DNA of 64,000 nucleotides from Hemibagrus wyckioides (taxonomy: Eukaryota; Chordata; Actinopteri; Siluriformes; Bagridae), in assembly GCF_019097595.1 (NCBI RefSeq), contig NC_080716.1:9783401-9847400 (forward strand), given 5' to 3'. Shown here piece by piece: positions 1 through 38,200 of the stretch (position 1 is its first letter; each line of letters begins with the position of its first letter). The notes under the pieces are model-generated. The model had not been told where the DNA came from, did not search any database, and was given only the letters and a program-made list of their open reading frames with translations. The position numbers and the translations under genes were made by a program.

Positions 1-1683
1 CACACATATACATTACAGAGCACATTTGGCAGCCATGATAAAGCACCCTTGGAGCAACTGGCCCAACCGTGGCAGGTTGTTAATGACCTGCTCATGGACA
101 TGCTGAACTGGTTGGTCATAGTATATTAATGACAGTCTGATCTATTATCCCTTTGGGTAGACTACACCAGTCCATAGAGATGTGCTGCATCAGAATAGCT
201 TCTTTGTGAACGTATAAATTACTTGCCACCTCACTGGCCTTCTTAGAATATATTTGTGAAAGTGAGAATTCTATAAGCCCTCTCTATCCTTTCTAGGGTA
301 AATCTTGAGTGTGCAAAGGGGCCAAAGAGATGAGACCATAGTAAAGGCAATAATCAAAAGCAACAAAAAAGGAGTACACTCACAAAAGGAGTCCTGGAGT
401 CAATTGAGGCTAAGGTAGACAAATTATGATCATGAGTAGCCAGTTTGATTAGAAACATATAACTTTTCTGGTGAACAAATCGTTCGTCCCAAACAGATAT
501 GAATCTGCTAATACTGTTATAGTCTATAAACGAGGGAAAATCTACTAATTTACCCAAAAGAAAATTTACCATGGTAGACACTTTTAAAACCTTGAAGACA
601 TTTTTTGCTAGTGTCTGAAACACTGTGATCCCAAATTATTTTTTGTAGTTGAGGAAGATATATTGAGAGCAGTCTTTTCATGGAAAAAATGGCTTCTTTA
701 TAACGTTTACACATATAAATTGAGCCCTGGGGGAATGGTGGTTTGGCATGTTTACCTCTGGGTATTCCTGTTGCCTCCCTCTGTCCAAAGACATACATTG
801 TAGGCTGATTGGCATCTCTAATATTGTCTGTGTGTGAATGGGTGTGTGAGTGCCCTGTCCAGATTGTCCGCTGCCTTGTGCCTCGGGTAGGCTCCAAGCT
901 CCTACACTGTGTATAATAAGAGGTACAGATGATGGATGGATGGAACTGAACCCTTCTCAATGCAGTTATGATGGCAGCCACTACAAACCGGTAGACAATA
1001 ACATTGTAAGAGGAGGAATTGGAGTGAAGTCAGTTCCTGCTCTGGGCAGAGTGTATCCAAAATAGTATATGTCTAGCAGGCCATTGCTTGACCCCGTTCC
1101 AGTGCATACTGGATTTTCAGATCACTCTTTGTTTTATCAGGAGAGTCCTTTGCATTGTCTTTATCAGATGACTGGATTCAGTGCAGCCTGGCTGTACTTT
1201 GGCTGCAGTGTTTAAAAAAAATCATCTTAAGATTTGGCCAGTGCTATTCTATAATTGTCCTGGGATTTCTTTAGCCATGTTCTGTTGCTGCTTTATGTGG
1301 TCATAGACATGCAGGAAGATTACATATATATTATCCCTGCATACTGCCTGGTTTCTCATAGTAATATAAGCTTTAGTGTTCTTTCATTTCACCTCACCTG
1401 GTGCGAGTTCTTTGGCGAGAATGTTGGAGCAGTGTTTCCCGTGGCCTTGCACCTGCTGGTACAGGGCACATTTTCTCGCGTGTGCCAACCTTTCAGAGCA
1501 TAAACAACACTCTGAGTGTGAGTTTAGAATATAATTTAGAACAACATACTGTTCTGTTTGGTAGACGACTGACTACACTAATACATTTACTAGCTGTCAT
1601 CCAGTACAAAATCTCCCTGGGTATCTTTCAGCATTTATTATTTCACACACACACACACACGCTCTTTCCTTTCTCCCTCACAG
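1..1683 (+). other. myrip intron sequence, no exon recognised
   Basis: This stretch precedes the first myrip exon in the window and shows no recognisable exon. The short first part of the Rab-binding domain, including the start codon, should lie upstream of the window. About 825-945 is a diverged copy of a widespread fish repeat ending in a GATGGATGG run. A CA run sits at about 1644-1660, just before the acceptor at 1683. Positions 1-70 weakly resemble the SINE tail found elsewhere in the window. Confidence 0.6.
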
Positions 1684-16525
<14,842 letters not shown>

Positions 16526-17437
16526 TGAGGCCGGAACTCAGGAAGCATCACTTTACAGCCAAACAAGCAGAACCTCTGTGCCTTTAATCAGTGAATTACA
16601 GGCCCAAACAACCTTTTCTGTTAACCATAACCAAAATCATGCACTGCAAAACTGATCACTAGGAACTGGAAGACAGCATTACTGTGGGATTTTTTTTAAA
16701 AAAATGGCCAAAATGTAAAAGAAGATGAAAAATCACTATTATGTGTACAATTAAATATATTACAGTAGGTTATTTATGCTCTATGCACTTACATGAGATA
16801 TGTGCTTGATCGTTTGCCATAGGCATTTGGAAGATTCTACGCTGAACTTATGGCTCAGTTTTGTTTTCAAGTTGACATTATTACCTTTGTTGTGAAAATC
16901 TAAAGTCTATTCATTTTATTTCAACTCATTCATCAAGAAACATAAAAGCACATAAAGCCAGTCTAAATTTTGTTTTTCATATCACTATTTCTCAGAGCAT
17001 TGTTAACAAGCATCCTAAGCATTTCTGTCCCATTTGCTCTTGTTTATTCCTCTAGTAAAGCATTCCGGAGAAATAAATTTACAAGAATCACATACAGGAA
17101 TCATAGATACAAATAAAAATGTGTAGATATTTAGTATGGATTAAAATTCTTTATGTAATATCATATCAGTGTTGCATGTTTTTTCATGTTGCTTGTAGCA
17201 CTAAGTATCTAGAAATTAGAAAATAGTGTGTATACACACACACACACAGTGGAAGAGAATTTCCTATTTTTACATTTATAAAAAAAAATTCTATGTAGTG
17301 CAAATATTTTTTTTGCATATATTTGATTTGTCAGCATTTGTTTAGAACAATAAAAAAAACAGTTGACAGGAGACATAGTAAATGTTCTGAGGTATGTTTA
17401 ATGTCCAGTTTCTTTTCCAGAGTGAGTTCAGTGCATG
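16526..17437. other. Convergent 3' UTR zone between myrip and plxdc2
   Basis: The myrip stop ends at 16525 and the plxdc2 stop begins at 17438 on the opposite strand. Candidate plus-strand AATAAA signals occur at 17072-17077, 17112-17117 and 17349-17354. A minus-strand candidate (TTTATT on plus) is at 17043-17048. If these are used, the two transcripts overlap tail to tail. No other coding sequence is visible here. Confidence 0.6.
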
Positions 17438-27627
<10,190 letters not shown>

Positions 27628-28388
27628 TTCCAACACGGACAGCTCAATAATCCTGAAACTGTGCGTTGAAACAGCACCTTTGAGGAGCTCTAACTCCGTT
27701 AGATCTGCAGCTCGGAGTGGCATCAGCAGCACAGGAGAGTGTTTCCGTCTGACACTTGCTCACATACACAGTGCCTACATACAGCTCAGACAACCAACTA
27801 CTGATTAAACCAAACAGGGATGGTCAGACTACTGCCAGCCGGTATGGACTTATATCGTCAAACAGATTTTTATTTAGACTGTGAGCCGATTCAACCTATT
27901 TTCAACGACAGCAAAACCTTTTTTTTAATCATTTTGGAAATGTAGTTTGGCTCTTTTTGTTGTGGCATCCATCTTAAACTGTAATAGCTGTTTAGTGTCC
28001 TGAAATATAACTCTACTGGAGATCTCTGTAAACGTTTCTTTCCCAGCATGGCTATCTGAGCTCTTTGGTCAGGTCATGTAACAAATGAGAAATTCTGAAA
28101 CTTTCCTTCCATGAGTAATGATTTATGTCGTCTCTAGACACTTTTAATTATTAGGCATCAGAACCACAATCCCCATATCAGTTTAGTATAGTGGTATAAG
28201 TGTTTCCTGAACATTAATGGCCAGCCCTGTGTCAGCACTATGAAATAAATGACCATTTCTTTAGTGTTTTATTCAATATAACCATTCATCATAAAATCCA
28301 GACATCCCAAATCCACAGATTTATTCTAATGCTAAATATTTTCTATTTTCTAATCACCCCATTGCACATTTTCCATGTTGATGCTGTG

Positions 28389-28422
28389 GTGTGTGTGTGT
28401 GTGTGTGTGGGTGTGTGTGTGT
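28389..28422. repeat. GT microsatellite
   Basis: About 16 GT units, with one GG interruption, between malrd1 and plxdc2. Confidence 0.9.
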
Positions 28423-28681
28423 TGGCTCACTGGTGAGGAAATTGGTTCTTGTGAAGAATGAGAGGATTAGGAACGTGTGACATGTCTCACATGGCTGAGA
28501 GACCCAGTAGTCAGGGAAAGATCTGTTCCGGATGATTACTGTCTAGGACAGAGTTGGGGTCATTCCCATTGCAGTTTGGTTAGTTCCAGATGTTTCACAT
28601 ATTTCCATGTGGAATCAAGAAATTTGCTTCTTCCTCCTGAATCACAACTAGATCTTAGATTGAATTGACATCTGCTGGTCC

Positions 28682-28687
28682 TTTATT
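28682..28687 (-). terminator. malrd1: Candidate polyadenylation signal of malrd1
   Basis: TTTATT on the plus strand reads AATAAA on the minus strand, 135-140 bases after the malrd1 stop codon. It is a plausible but untested signal. Confidence 0.35.
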
Positions 28688-28821
28688 AGAGCTTTACTCA
28701 CGGAGTATTATAAAACAAAGGAGTCAGAGAAGAATACAGTTTGTCATTGAATTATTAACAGTGAGAATGGATGTTTCTTCTGGCTCGGTCTGCTTCATTT
28801 TATAAAATTGTTTTCCACCCT

Positions 28822-29215
28822 TCAAGACTCTGAATCCTGGAAAAGAATAATTATCCACATTAGAGACACACAGTATAGACTATCAAGTTCAATTTATAGA
28901 AAAAAAACTCTTTTGAATAAAAAACTATATGACCAAAACTGCAGAAATTGCATACCTCTATTTCACAGTCATCAATATCATAGACTGCATTTCTTCCCAT
29001 AACTTCATGTTCAGTAGCAAAATCTCTGTTAATATATGAGTACAAAGTATTCAAGTCCATTATCTCCTTTATAATAATTTTTAGCATTCTTAACCTTTAC
29101 CATCCTGGCACACACCTGTTTAAGCGTCTCCTCTGTAGCATGTACAGGGTGCTGCAGACTATGACTATCACCAGTAACGTTACTGTCACTGCAACTGCCA
29201 CTCCTGTTCCTACTC
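28822..29215 (-). other. malrd1: malrd1 exons 50-52: transmembrane helix, cytoplasmic tail, stop
   Basis: Exons 29116-29215, 28956-29025 and 28822-28836. The first encodes [20 protein letters not shown] then [11 protein letters not shown], a clear membrane helix with a basic stop-transfer patch. The tail is acidic ([15 protein letters not shown], then stop TGA 28824-28822). The tail has a YDI tyrosine context but no firm sorting motif. Confidence 0.88.
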
Positions 29216-32200
29216 CTGAAACATAACCCACACGGTAAACAGGTGAGTATATACACAATAGGGTCCAGCAGTCTACTACTTGTTTTTTTCAGCTAATCAT
29301 TTGGTCCACATATTTTGATTTGGCACAGGTTTGGCACAGGTTTTATACTGGAAGTTAACTCTTCAGTGGCTGGGTTAGCTCCCTGCCTAGGAATCAAACC
29401 CAGGCAATGGCAATGAGAGTGTGGGATCCTGCTGCTGGACCACTGGGAGGCTTCCAGCAGTCTACTACTAATAACTAGCTTTATTTCAAATTTCACTCAC
29501 ACATTATTAACAATCTTTTGTTTACGAAATCCTCATATGAAATTTTAGACCTTTAAAATATGTTTTCCAATCACTTTCTAAGCATGTATTAAACTACAAC
29601 ACAATGTTAATGTAATATGTTAACAACTAATGTGATATGGACACAAATAATGTCATCTGCAGACTATGTATATCCATATATATAAGTTTAATGTAAAAAA
29701 AAAAATTATTTCGTGAATGGAGATTCAGATTTTTGGATACTCTGGTAGTTGTACATCCAGAGCACAGGATGTTTATCCCTGTACCATCTGGGAAGAGGTT
29801 CAGGGCCATGAAGTCCCACACAAACAGACTGCATTGCAGCTTCTTTTCCAAAGTTGTAGCTGCCATTACCACATGCTGTTCCCATTCCAAAATCCCTGCA
29901 GTAATTCCCTAGTCCTCTACAGCTGTTAAGGACTAAGGACCACTTAACACTAAGCTTGCTCTTTGTTTCTATATACACTACAGTACACTTTGTATACACT
30001 ACAGTTCACTTTTTCACATTATACAATGTGCAGTATGTCTCTTATGGTTTTGTACTTTGTGCAATGTGCAATATATACATCCCAATATATATTTCAATAA
30101 CCAAGGCGTTGCACATATGTGCAATCATGTGTATATTTTACAATGTACTGACGATTCGCATGGTTAAATTTGGCAATGTTTTACCCCGGATGCCCTTCCT
30201 GACGCAACCATCTCTATTTATCCGGGCTTTGGACCGGCACAGAAGTCACTGGACTGTGACCCCCATGGCTAGATTTGTATATTTTACAATGTACTTTGTT
30301 TTATTTAGTCATAATTCCTCTTTTTTTGGGCTTCTTAACTAAAAAAATCTTTCAGTGTTATGTTAAAATGTCTGACATTTACCATACTAAATTTAGTTGC
30401 ATTGTATACAATGATAATAAAGTAACTTTACCTTGTGGTGGTTAAGTGTTTATGGACAATATGTCTTACCATTAGAAGAAGCTTCTGTAGTAGGTAGTTC
30501 CGGGTTGCAAGAAGAGTAAGTAATCTGTATATCATCAATAGCCACATCTCCTCCAGAGGCCTGACCTTTGAGATACTCAAACACGAACTGCAGAATGAAA
30601 GGCAGTATATGCTATAAAATGATTATGACTTCATATCAAGGTGAAATCATTTATAATATGCATTTAATATGCAGTTAATACCCAGAATGGCTCTTTTTGA
30701 TTAATATTCACTCTGGCACTCCACCATACATCCCCCTCATCTCCTGAGTCTGTCCAAATCAGATGTCCAAGTTTATCCCCATTATCATGCAAAGTCCTGT
30801 GAGCAAGGGAGTTAGAATTTGTGTATTAGAAGTAGTAAATATGTATTTTACTTAATTGCTCTTGGCACTATATCTTTGTGTTCATGTTGTTTTACCTGTT
30901 ATTGATGTATAAATTGAGAGTCCCTACATTTTGGCCATATATGTGATACCAAAATGTAAAACACTGCTCCCTGTTGCCCGGGGGGAATATTTCACTGAGC
31001 AGCAGTGCCCTGTCTCCCCAGCACCCCACTGTGGTGTCTACATACAAATAATAACCTAGAGAAACAACAGAAGCATATTATTATATACCCATTATTATAG
31101 AAGTGTGTGAATACTAAGTGTTAGGCATTATTAGGTAATGTGTGAATACTAAGTGTTTAAAAAGCTGACCAATGGGGGAGTTGGTAGTGTGGTCAACACT
31201 TGGCCCTGTACTGGGAGCTTTAGAGTTTCCCTGATTTCGGAGCCAGTCCATATTGTCCTCAGCCATCAGATTGCGCCAGCTGCACATGTTCAACTCAAAG
31301 TCACAGTGGCCTGGACCAGTGCATGGGTAGTGTGACACCAGTACATCATCCACAGCCACAATGCTTTGCTCACTCTGTCCTTTTATCCCCTCCACTATGA
31401 TCTGAAACAACAGCCAACCTTCTTAAGGACTCTCAAAGTATTATTTCTCACTGTTTTTTTTAATGCTCTTTACACAGTTAATACATTTATTTAAGTATCG
31501 ATACCTGAAATTATAATCATGTAAAAGTAAGTAATCTAAATATGGTACCTGAGTAAGATTAAGAAAACATCTGGTGAAAAGATTGCTATTAGTAAAAATG
31601 AAAGATTATTTAGCAATTGCATATTTTATTTGTTACACAGAATCAGAAAACAAACAAATAAATAGATTAAATTGAAATGTGAGTATATGACAAAATTAAT
31701 TTAAAATCTAAAATCCTTTAAAAGCGTTCTCCAAACCACACGCTATACACTTCAATCCACAAGCTATACACTAGGCAATTTTTCTTATCTTAAAGGTCCT
31801 GTCTAAAAGAATCCAACATAGTTCTAAAATCACATAATTTCCTCCAGTAGGTTAGGATAAAAAAAATGTAACTAGGGAATACTGTGATATGATACACTTT
31901 GCATTTCTGAAATAGGTCATCTTCGTGAGAAGTCCAAACTCTCATCCAAACTTACAATGTTTGCCTTTTTATGCTTTCCATGGCAGTAAATATAATCTAC
32001 ATTATATAGTTTTTATTTTTCCCAGTCAAGTGGGAAAAACTCACCCAGTTAAATTATTGATTTCACTCTGTAAAGTCCTGAATGTGAAGGTTGATCATTA
32101 CATTACAGAGATTTGAGGATATGAAAGGACATGCAGAGGACAAGAAATTGTCAGGTCAACTCCCCAGCCTATAAACATGGGGCCATGAACTACAGTCCCA

Positions 32201-35200
32201 GTACATTCACAGTCTACTCACACACACTCACTGTTTAAAAGACATCTACCAAGCTTTTATTTGTAGATTTGTAAATTATTCTGCTTTTTTCCCCTAGTTT
32301 TTCTATTCTGGTTTTTGCTATGCTACCCTGTTTGTTGATTGCCTGACCCTCTCCCTGTCTTCGACTTTGAACTTGCATAACATTTTGGATTATTTGCTGT
32401 TTTTCATTAAACTGTCTCACCCGCATTGCATCCATCTAATCCTTTCCTTTGTCAGAACCAAATAAACTCTAGTAAAGAAAAGAAACAAAAGATCCCCTTC
32501 CAAACTGAAATCACTCAATGGGATATTTTTTCTGAAATTTGGAATGGACTGTGCTGCAGAATAATTTGGATTTATGACGAGTGAATTTAATAGTGAATTC
32601 AAGGACCTGGGTTTTGTGGAATAAATGATCTCCACTTGATCAAAACTGTCTGTTTTTCTGAAGCCACCAGTACAGATGACACCAGTATAAAGGACACACA
32701 ATTTCTTTTCCCACTGGCTTTACACTGCAAAAACTGACATCTTACCAAGTGAAATTCTGTTGAATATGTTCACATTTTACTGAGAAAATCTAGTATCTAG
32801 TGTTTCCTCCGATAAGATTACAAAAAAAGAAAATTGTCAATCCTATTTTTTTTAACAGATTTTATGCTTTACATGAACGGACACAAATTCATACAGTCAC
32901 ATACAAAACACTAAAGAAAGCCTTCCCAGAAGAATGGCTGCTGCCACAGCTAAAAGCAAAAACAATTTAATATTATACAAATGGATTGGAATTGCTGATG
33001 TGTCCACATACTTTTGGTCATATAGTGTAATCTAGAGGGCCAGATCTAAACTTAATGTCCACTATGTCACTGGCATGCTATGAATACAACAGCTTGTATA
33101 ATCACATGAACTGCCTCATCCATATTAATGTCATATGATTATAATTCCTGTAATATTGGGTTGGGCTCAGTGACCTGAAGCTAAAGTGATTAAGGGACTC
33201 ACTCTGTATTCTGGACCAGTGTGGGGCAGTGGCGCCTGGGCAAATCTCCACAGCCCGCCTTGCTCTCCAGATTGACTCAGCAGCAATGAATGAGCTCCAT
33301 TTGAGTTTTTTTGGTACACATTCAGCGTCCCTGTGTCTTTTCCACTCATATAAAACCACAAATGGAGACATTGGTTGTTTCCTGAAAATCAAGCACAAGA
33401 TTCTTACATTATTCTTCTTATTATTCTTCTTATTCTTATTAAAGAATAGTTTTAATTCTAGTGAACTCCAGGTATATTTATCTCAAGCCCTGGAACCTGA
33501 TATGATAGTGTGATTTATATTTTTACATGGACTATAACTACACACCAATTCCCAAAGGGAAAAGGACAGACTCACAGAAAGAAGGACGCTTGTTATTTCC
33601 TAGCATACCTGCGGTAAAGAGAGGAGAGAACATCCTAGCAGTGTGTCCTGATACACGGGAAGAGAAGTCCATATAGAAGTAATGTCCACTGTCTGTGTTG
33701 GTGGTGTGGTCAAAGCTCGGTTGGAATTTTGTAACTGGAGTGTTTCCTGATCCTCTAGCCCAGTCTAGATCATCATCAACTACCTGTTCCCAGTCACAGC
33801 TCCCTTCTTCAAAATCACAAAGGCCATCTGAAATGAAAATGCCATAACTTAAGCAACATAGCAACAGTTAACATCGTCACTATAGTGTTTTAAATGCAGG
33901 AAGTATAATAATATTTTCATATGTATGTATTTAAGGAACACATTAGCCACGCATATAGTCAGCTGAAAAAAGGCTAAATTTTTACCAGAACTTATTTTAT
34001 TGAGAATTTGTTCAATGTGAGGGCTTTTATATTCATTCAGTGATGACGCATGGAAATATCAGTATTTGTGCATTAACTGCTGCTACTTTTGGAAAAAAAA
34101 CCCCAACAATTTGACAATTTGTCAAGAAAATATTAGATTTTCTTGATTTTCACATTGAGGTCAGCCAGATTTAAAAAACTTAAATTTGTGTTTTCTGAAC
34201 TAGCTGCCGTATATAGTAGAAAATGTCAAACCTTTACAATAAGCAGTTTTTTTCTCTGGCTTTCACACTAATACTAAAAATAAAGGAATAAAACATGTCT
34301 TGCTGGTGGTCACAGATCAAGATAGCATTGCTACTACATGTTTCATAGTGTTTTTAGAAAAAGGCTGTTATAAACAAAAGCAAGGATGTGAGTAATGTTC
34401 TTACGCACCTGTGTGAACACAAGCTCCTTCAGTAAGTGATAAGTCATCTATAGCAATATCTCCAGCCTCTCCACCTACTGAGGCCTCGATCAATATCTGA
34501 TGAACTTCCTGTAGAATCACATGCCTCTGGGCCACATGCCACTCATTTCCCTGAGAGCCCACCCTCTGCCACACCTGGTGTTGTTGAAAGCATGCATGAT
34601 CAATCCAGTTCCTATAGATGAAATATTATACAAATGTTTCTGGTAAAAATGGCTGCCATCTCACCACTGTGGACACCCTGGATTCAACAGAGTGCAGAAT
34701 CATATTTAGTGAGCCCACTGTTGCTCCAAACATGTGGTACTGGATTTTAAGACAATAGCCGTTCTTTCCAGCAGGGGGGAGTACAGGAGACATCAGCTGA
34801 GCTATGCTGCCTCTTTTACCAGGAGTTGAGCTTTTAATATATAGATAATATCCTGTGAAATAACACAGCTATGAAACGACTGTTTACAAATAATAGATAA
34901 TGAAAATGAATGTCTCAGATGGCAGTGCATGTGGCTGACAGACCTGTGCCGCTGGTGTGATCTCCTGCAGGGCCGGTATTGACAGTTTCAGTTGGTCCAC
35001 TCTTTCTCAGCCAGTGGAATTCCCCAGTACTTCCATGCACCCAGCTACACAGGTCTTCCTCAAAGGAGCAGCCAACTGTCGACAGAGCTGGAGCACAAAA
35101 AGGACAATATGATCTCACATGATTCACTTTCAGTTCACTTATCTGTTTGAGCAGGTTGTTGTACTAATAGTAAATAATAATAGTAACAAGCCAGTCACTA

Positions 35201-38200
35201 ATTTGCTCCTCACCTTCATCTCTCAGATGACTGACAATACAGCTTCAGCATTAAACTGGATTTACTTTGACTTACTGTCTAAATTCAAAGTTAACCAAAA
35301 GTGTTAAAGCCTCAAGCAAATGAGCAAATGTAACTGTAATCATTTTACATACAAATTAAAATAGCATATAGAAATTGTGAAGAAATGCTATTTGTTCATT
35401 TAATCGAATAAATATTTGAAAATGAAGAGATTAAGTCAAAAGGAAGACCAGGAGCACTGATTTCTTTTTTTAATGTGAAGTGCTTTTTGATCAGCTATCT
35501 AGTCACCAAAAGACGTAATATACTTATACACTTTAACCCTCTGTGAACCTGTCACAGATGAGGAAATTATGCTCTCTGAAGCAGGAGTAAAGTTTTGAAA
35601 GTTCACAAATATCCTCTATGAACCTTTACCACATTCTCTGGTGAATCCCAAGCAGACTCAGCAGTGGTGTCTTGCATTTACAAGTGAAGGTGTAGGCAGA
35701 AAACAAGAAGACATTAAACAAGAGAAAAAGATCTTCCCTTTGCAGTATTTGAGTTCCAATATATGTAATGAACTCCATAAAATAATTCAATAGTATGAAA
35801 ATTGACCTGTTTATATAATTATTAACTCTACAACATTTACATTAGCAGTTTTATTTTGACCAATGGAAATGTTCCCTCCATCCACACAGCCATTTATATC
35901 TAAACTGTAGCTCATGAAAAATCAACGCAATGCAATATATGCACCAACTTAAATGAAGGCTACTTAGTGTGCCATTAGGGACACAGAGACAGTGTTTGGA
36001 CTTTGACTCCCACCTGGTGGTTGATATGATGTCTCACAGTTCAGGAAGGAGATGTCATCTAGAGAGGCTCCATGATGGACAGCTTTATTATTATTGTTAT
36101 GTAGTGATGTGGCCAGACTACTGAAGATGATCTGAGACAAGAAAAAAACATTCTGATAAGAACTTTTTCTATTCAGCATAACCTCAGCCTTACTGAATTG
36201 TATCTGCTTAAATTCTGATTGTGTTGATTCCTTGTGCCATTTTTCTTTTCTAGTTCATCAAATTCATCTGTTTTGCTCATTATGCAATACTTCACTCTGT
36301 ATAAAACTGTACCTTCATTTTACTTTAATTGTTTATAAGATGCCCATGAAATTTAGAATGGTGATTAATCTGGCTGGAACTACCTGTGCATTTAAATGAG
36401 TATTCCTACAGACCATGGTATATATACTGTACACACACACACACACACACCTTGTAGTGCTGCAGTTGTTTTCCTATTGCTAGCTGCGCCAGGGTCCACT
36501 GCATTTCAGTACTGTTGGTGCGAGTCCAGAGTTGTGTCCTGTCATTCTTTTCATTCTGCATGAACACACTTAGACCTCTAACACCATCTTCGCCATCCAG
36601 GTGGAAATGAAACCTGAACACAGTGACAGAGCCGCATCATGTAAATGGTGGTATCTGTCTCTTACCCATTCAGTCCACTTTACATTAAAATAAAGTGCAT
36701 TTTAGAGTGCATGATTAGTCTAAATGATCATCACAGTATACAGTACAATGAAACAAAATAGCATGTGAACAAGACCTTGGTGTGAAATATAAGATAATAC
36801 ATATAACATTTACTATATGCAAAGTGGAATAGTAAAGTATGGAAGTAAAATCTATCCAGAGTGAAGTGGACAAAGTGTTAAATGCATTTTTGGCTGGAAA
36901 TCTTCTCAATAGATGCAAGGAGAAAAACACCAGCATCACTGATCACAGAATAAGCCCATGATGAATGGATTTACACCAGTTTGCATGTGGAACTAATACA
37001 GTACAATCTGAATAGGGCTAGTATGAAGTGTGGTATGAAGTTACTCACAGTAGTTGGCAGTATGGGGAGGTAGGAGGCAGTGATGGGCTCATAAACTGCA
37101 CCTCATTTTCAGATGGCACTGAATTCAAATTTACATACATGTAGTGACCTGAGAAGAAGAGACAATAATAGGATTGTTCATATTACAGATGCCAAAACAA
37201 AGTAGATATCTGGGTCTGGTGTAAATAAGTATAGGTTAGTTAATAAGTATATAAGTTGTATATATAGTTGTAATGAAATCTTTGTGGTTTTGTGAAACAC
37301 AGCTAGAAATATTTGTTAGATTTTTTGTGCCATTTGTGTTGAAATGTGGTATCACCTGTTCCTGTGGTGTGGTCAGTCGGTGGTTCTGTATCCTCACTAG
37401 CTTTCACTCTCTGCCACTTATTACCCTGACTTGTGCTATTCCAGTTGCAAAGTCCGTACTCAAATGTACAGGGTCCTAGAGTTACACGAACCAACAAGAG
37501 GACAAGTTAGTGTCTTTAAGAAATGCGCACAGATATCTAACTTTCTGAAAACAATAATGACTTTTTTCAGAAGAGGTCTATCTCACCAGATGACTCCTCA
37601 TCTTCACCAAGAGGGCAATCTATTCTGTAATCACAATGAGCTGTAGAAGCAATGCATTTCTTCTCGTCTGACCTCCAGCAGTAAAACTCATTCTCCTAAG
37701 CAAGAAAAAATTGTAAATTAGAATTATGTACATATTATCAACAAATGACAAAAGCAGTAAAAGTTGGCTAAGCAAAACAGCAATGTAGCCTATGTCTATT
37801 CAAGGTATTTAGCAACATAACCAATTTAGTGTCACCTTGCAGGGATACTCAGTGGGTGTAGCAGTGCTCGGGGTGACTGTAGGGGGAGCTGTAGGGGGTG
37901 AGATTGGCAGCTGGCTATTTTCAGGGTCCTGAATGCAGTTTGGTGAAAAGGACACATCATCCACAGCTATGTATTCTTCATAGCTCTTGCCACTTCCATC
38001 ATACCGAAATACAATCTACAAAAAATATGTAGCTTAGCATCACAAGCCTTCTAGGTCATTCCTGATCAAATAATTTGATATGAACTCAAACACATAATTA
38101 GAGCATTAATCTTTCTGACCTTGGCTTTTACTACGGAGGAGAAGATGACCTCTGTCCTTTGCCATTGAAATTCATGAGCCGTATTCTGCTGCCAGAGTGT

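Larger units (their letters stand above)
27628..28821. other. malrd1-plxdc2 intergenic region (promoter side of plxdc2)
   Basis: About 1.2 kb separates the malrd1 stop from the plxdc2 start on the same strand, so it must hold the malrd1 3' UTR and the plxdc2 5' UTR and promoter. An upstream in-frame ATG for plxdc2 lies at 27721-27723. A GT microsatellite occupies about 28389-28422. No conserved promoter element is clear by eye. Confidence 0.5.
30470..37475 (-). other. malrd1: malrd1 exons 37-49: MAM10 to MAM13
   Basis: Exons: 37356-37475, 37049-37148, 36451-36613, 36014-36131 (MAM10); 34944-35087, 34665-34852, 34409-34574 (MAM11); 33609-33827, 33203-33381, start of 31170-31401 (MAM12); rest of 31170-31401, 30896-31055, 30682-30796, 30470-30587 (MAM13). 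Openings: [40 protein letters not shown]. Closings: [42 protein letters not shown]. For MAM11 the 90-bp intron 34575-34664 is needed to keep frame (GTG|GTGAGA, CACCAG|GTG). The intervals without exons are intronic. 35088-36013 shows nothing recognisable, and 31402-33202 holds transposon relics. Confidence 0.88.

Noticed and set aside
29956..30342. 128-codon plus-strand frame in a malrd1 intron
   Set aside because: Translation is low-complexity [11 protein letters not shown] text running into a SINE body, with no family match.
34575..34664. Reading malrd1 exon 43 through GAACTGGATTGATC as coding
   Set aside because: The CTATAG acceptor needs a poor donor in the previous exon. The CACCAG|GTG and GTG|GTGAGA pair keeps frame and gives the usual [12 protein letters not shown] wording.
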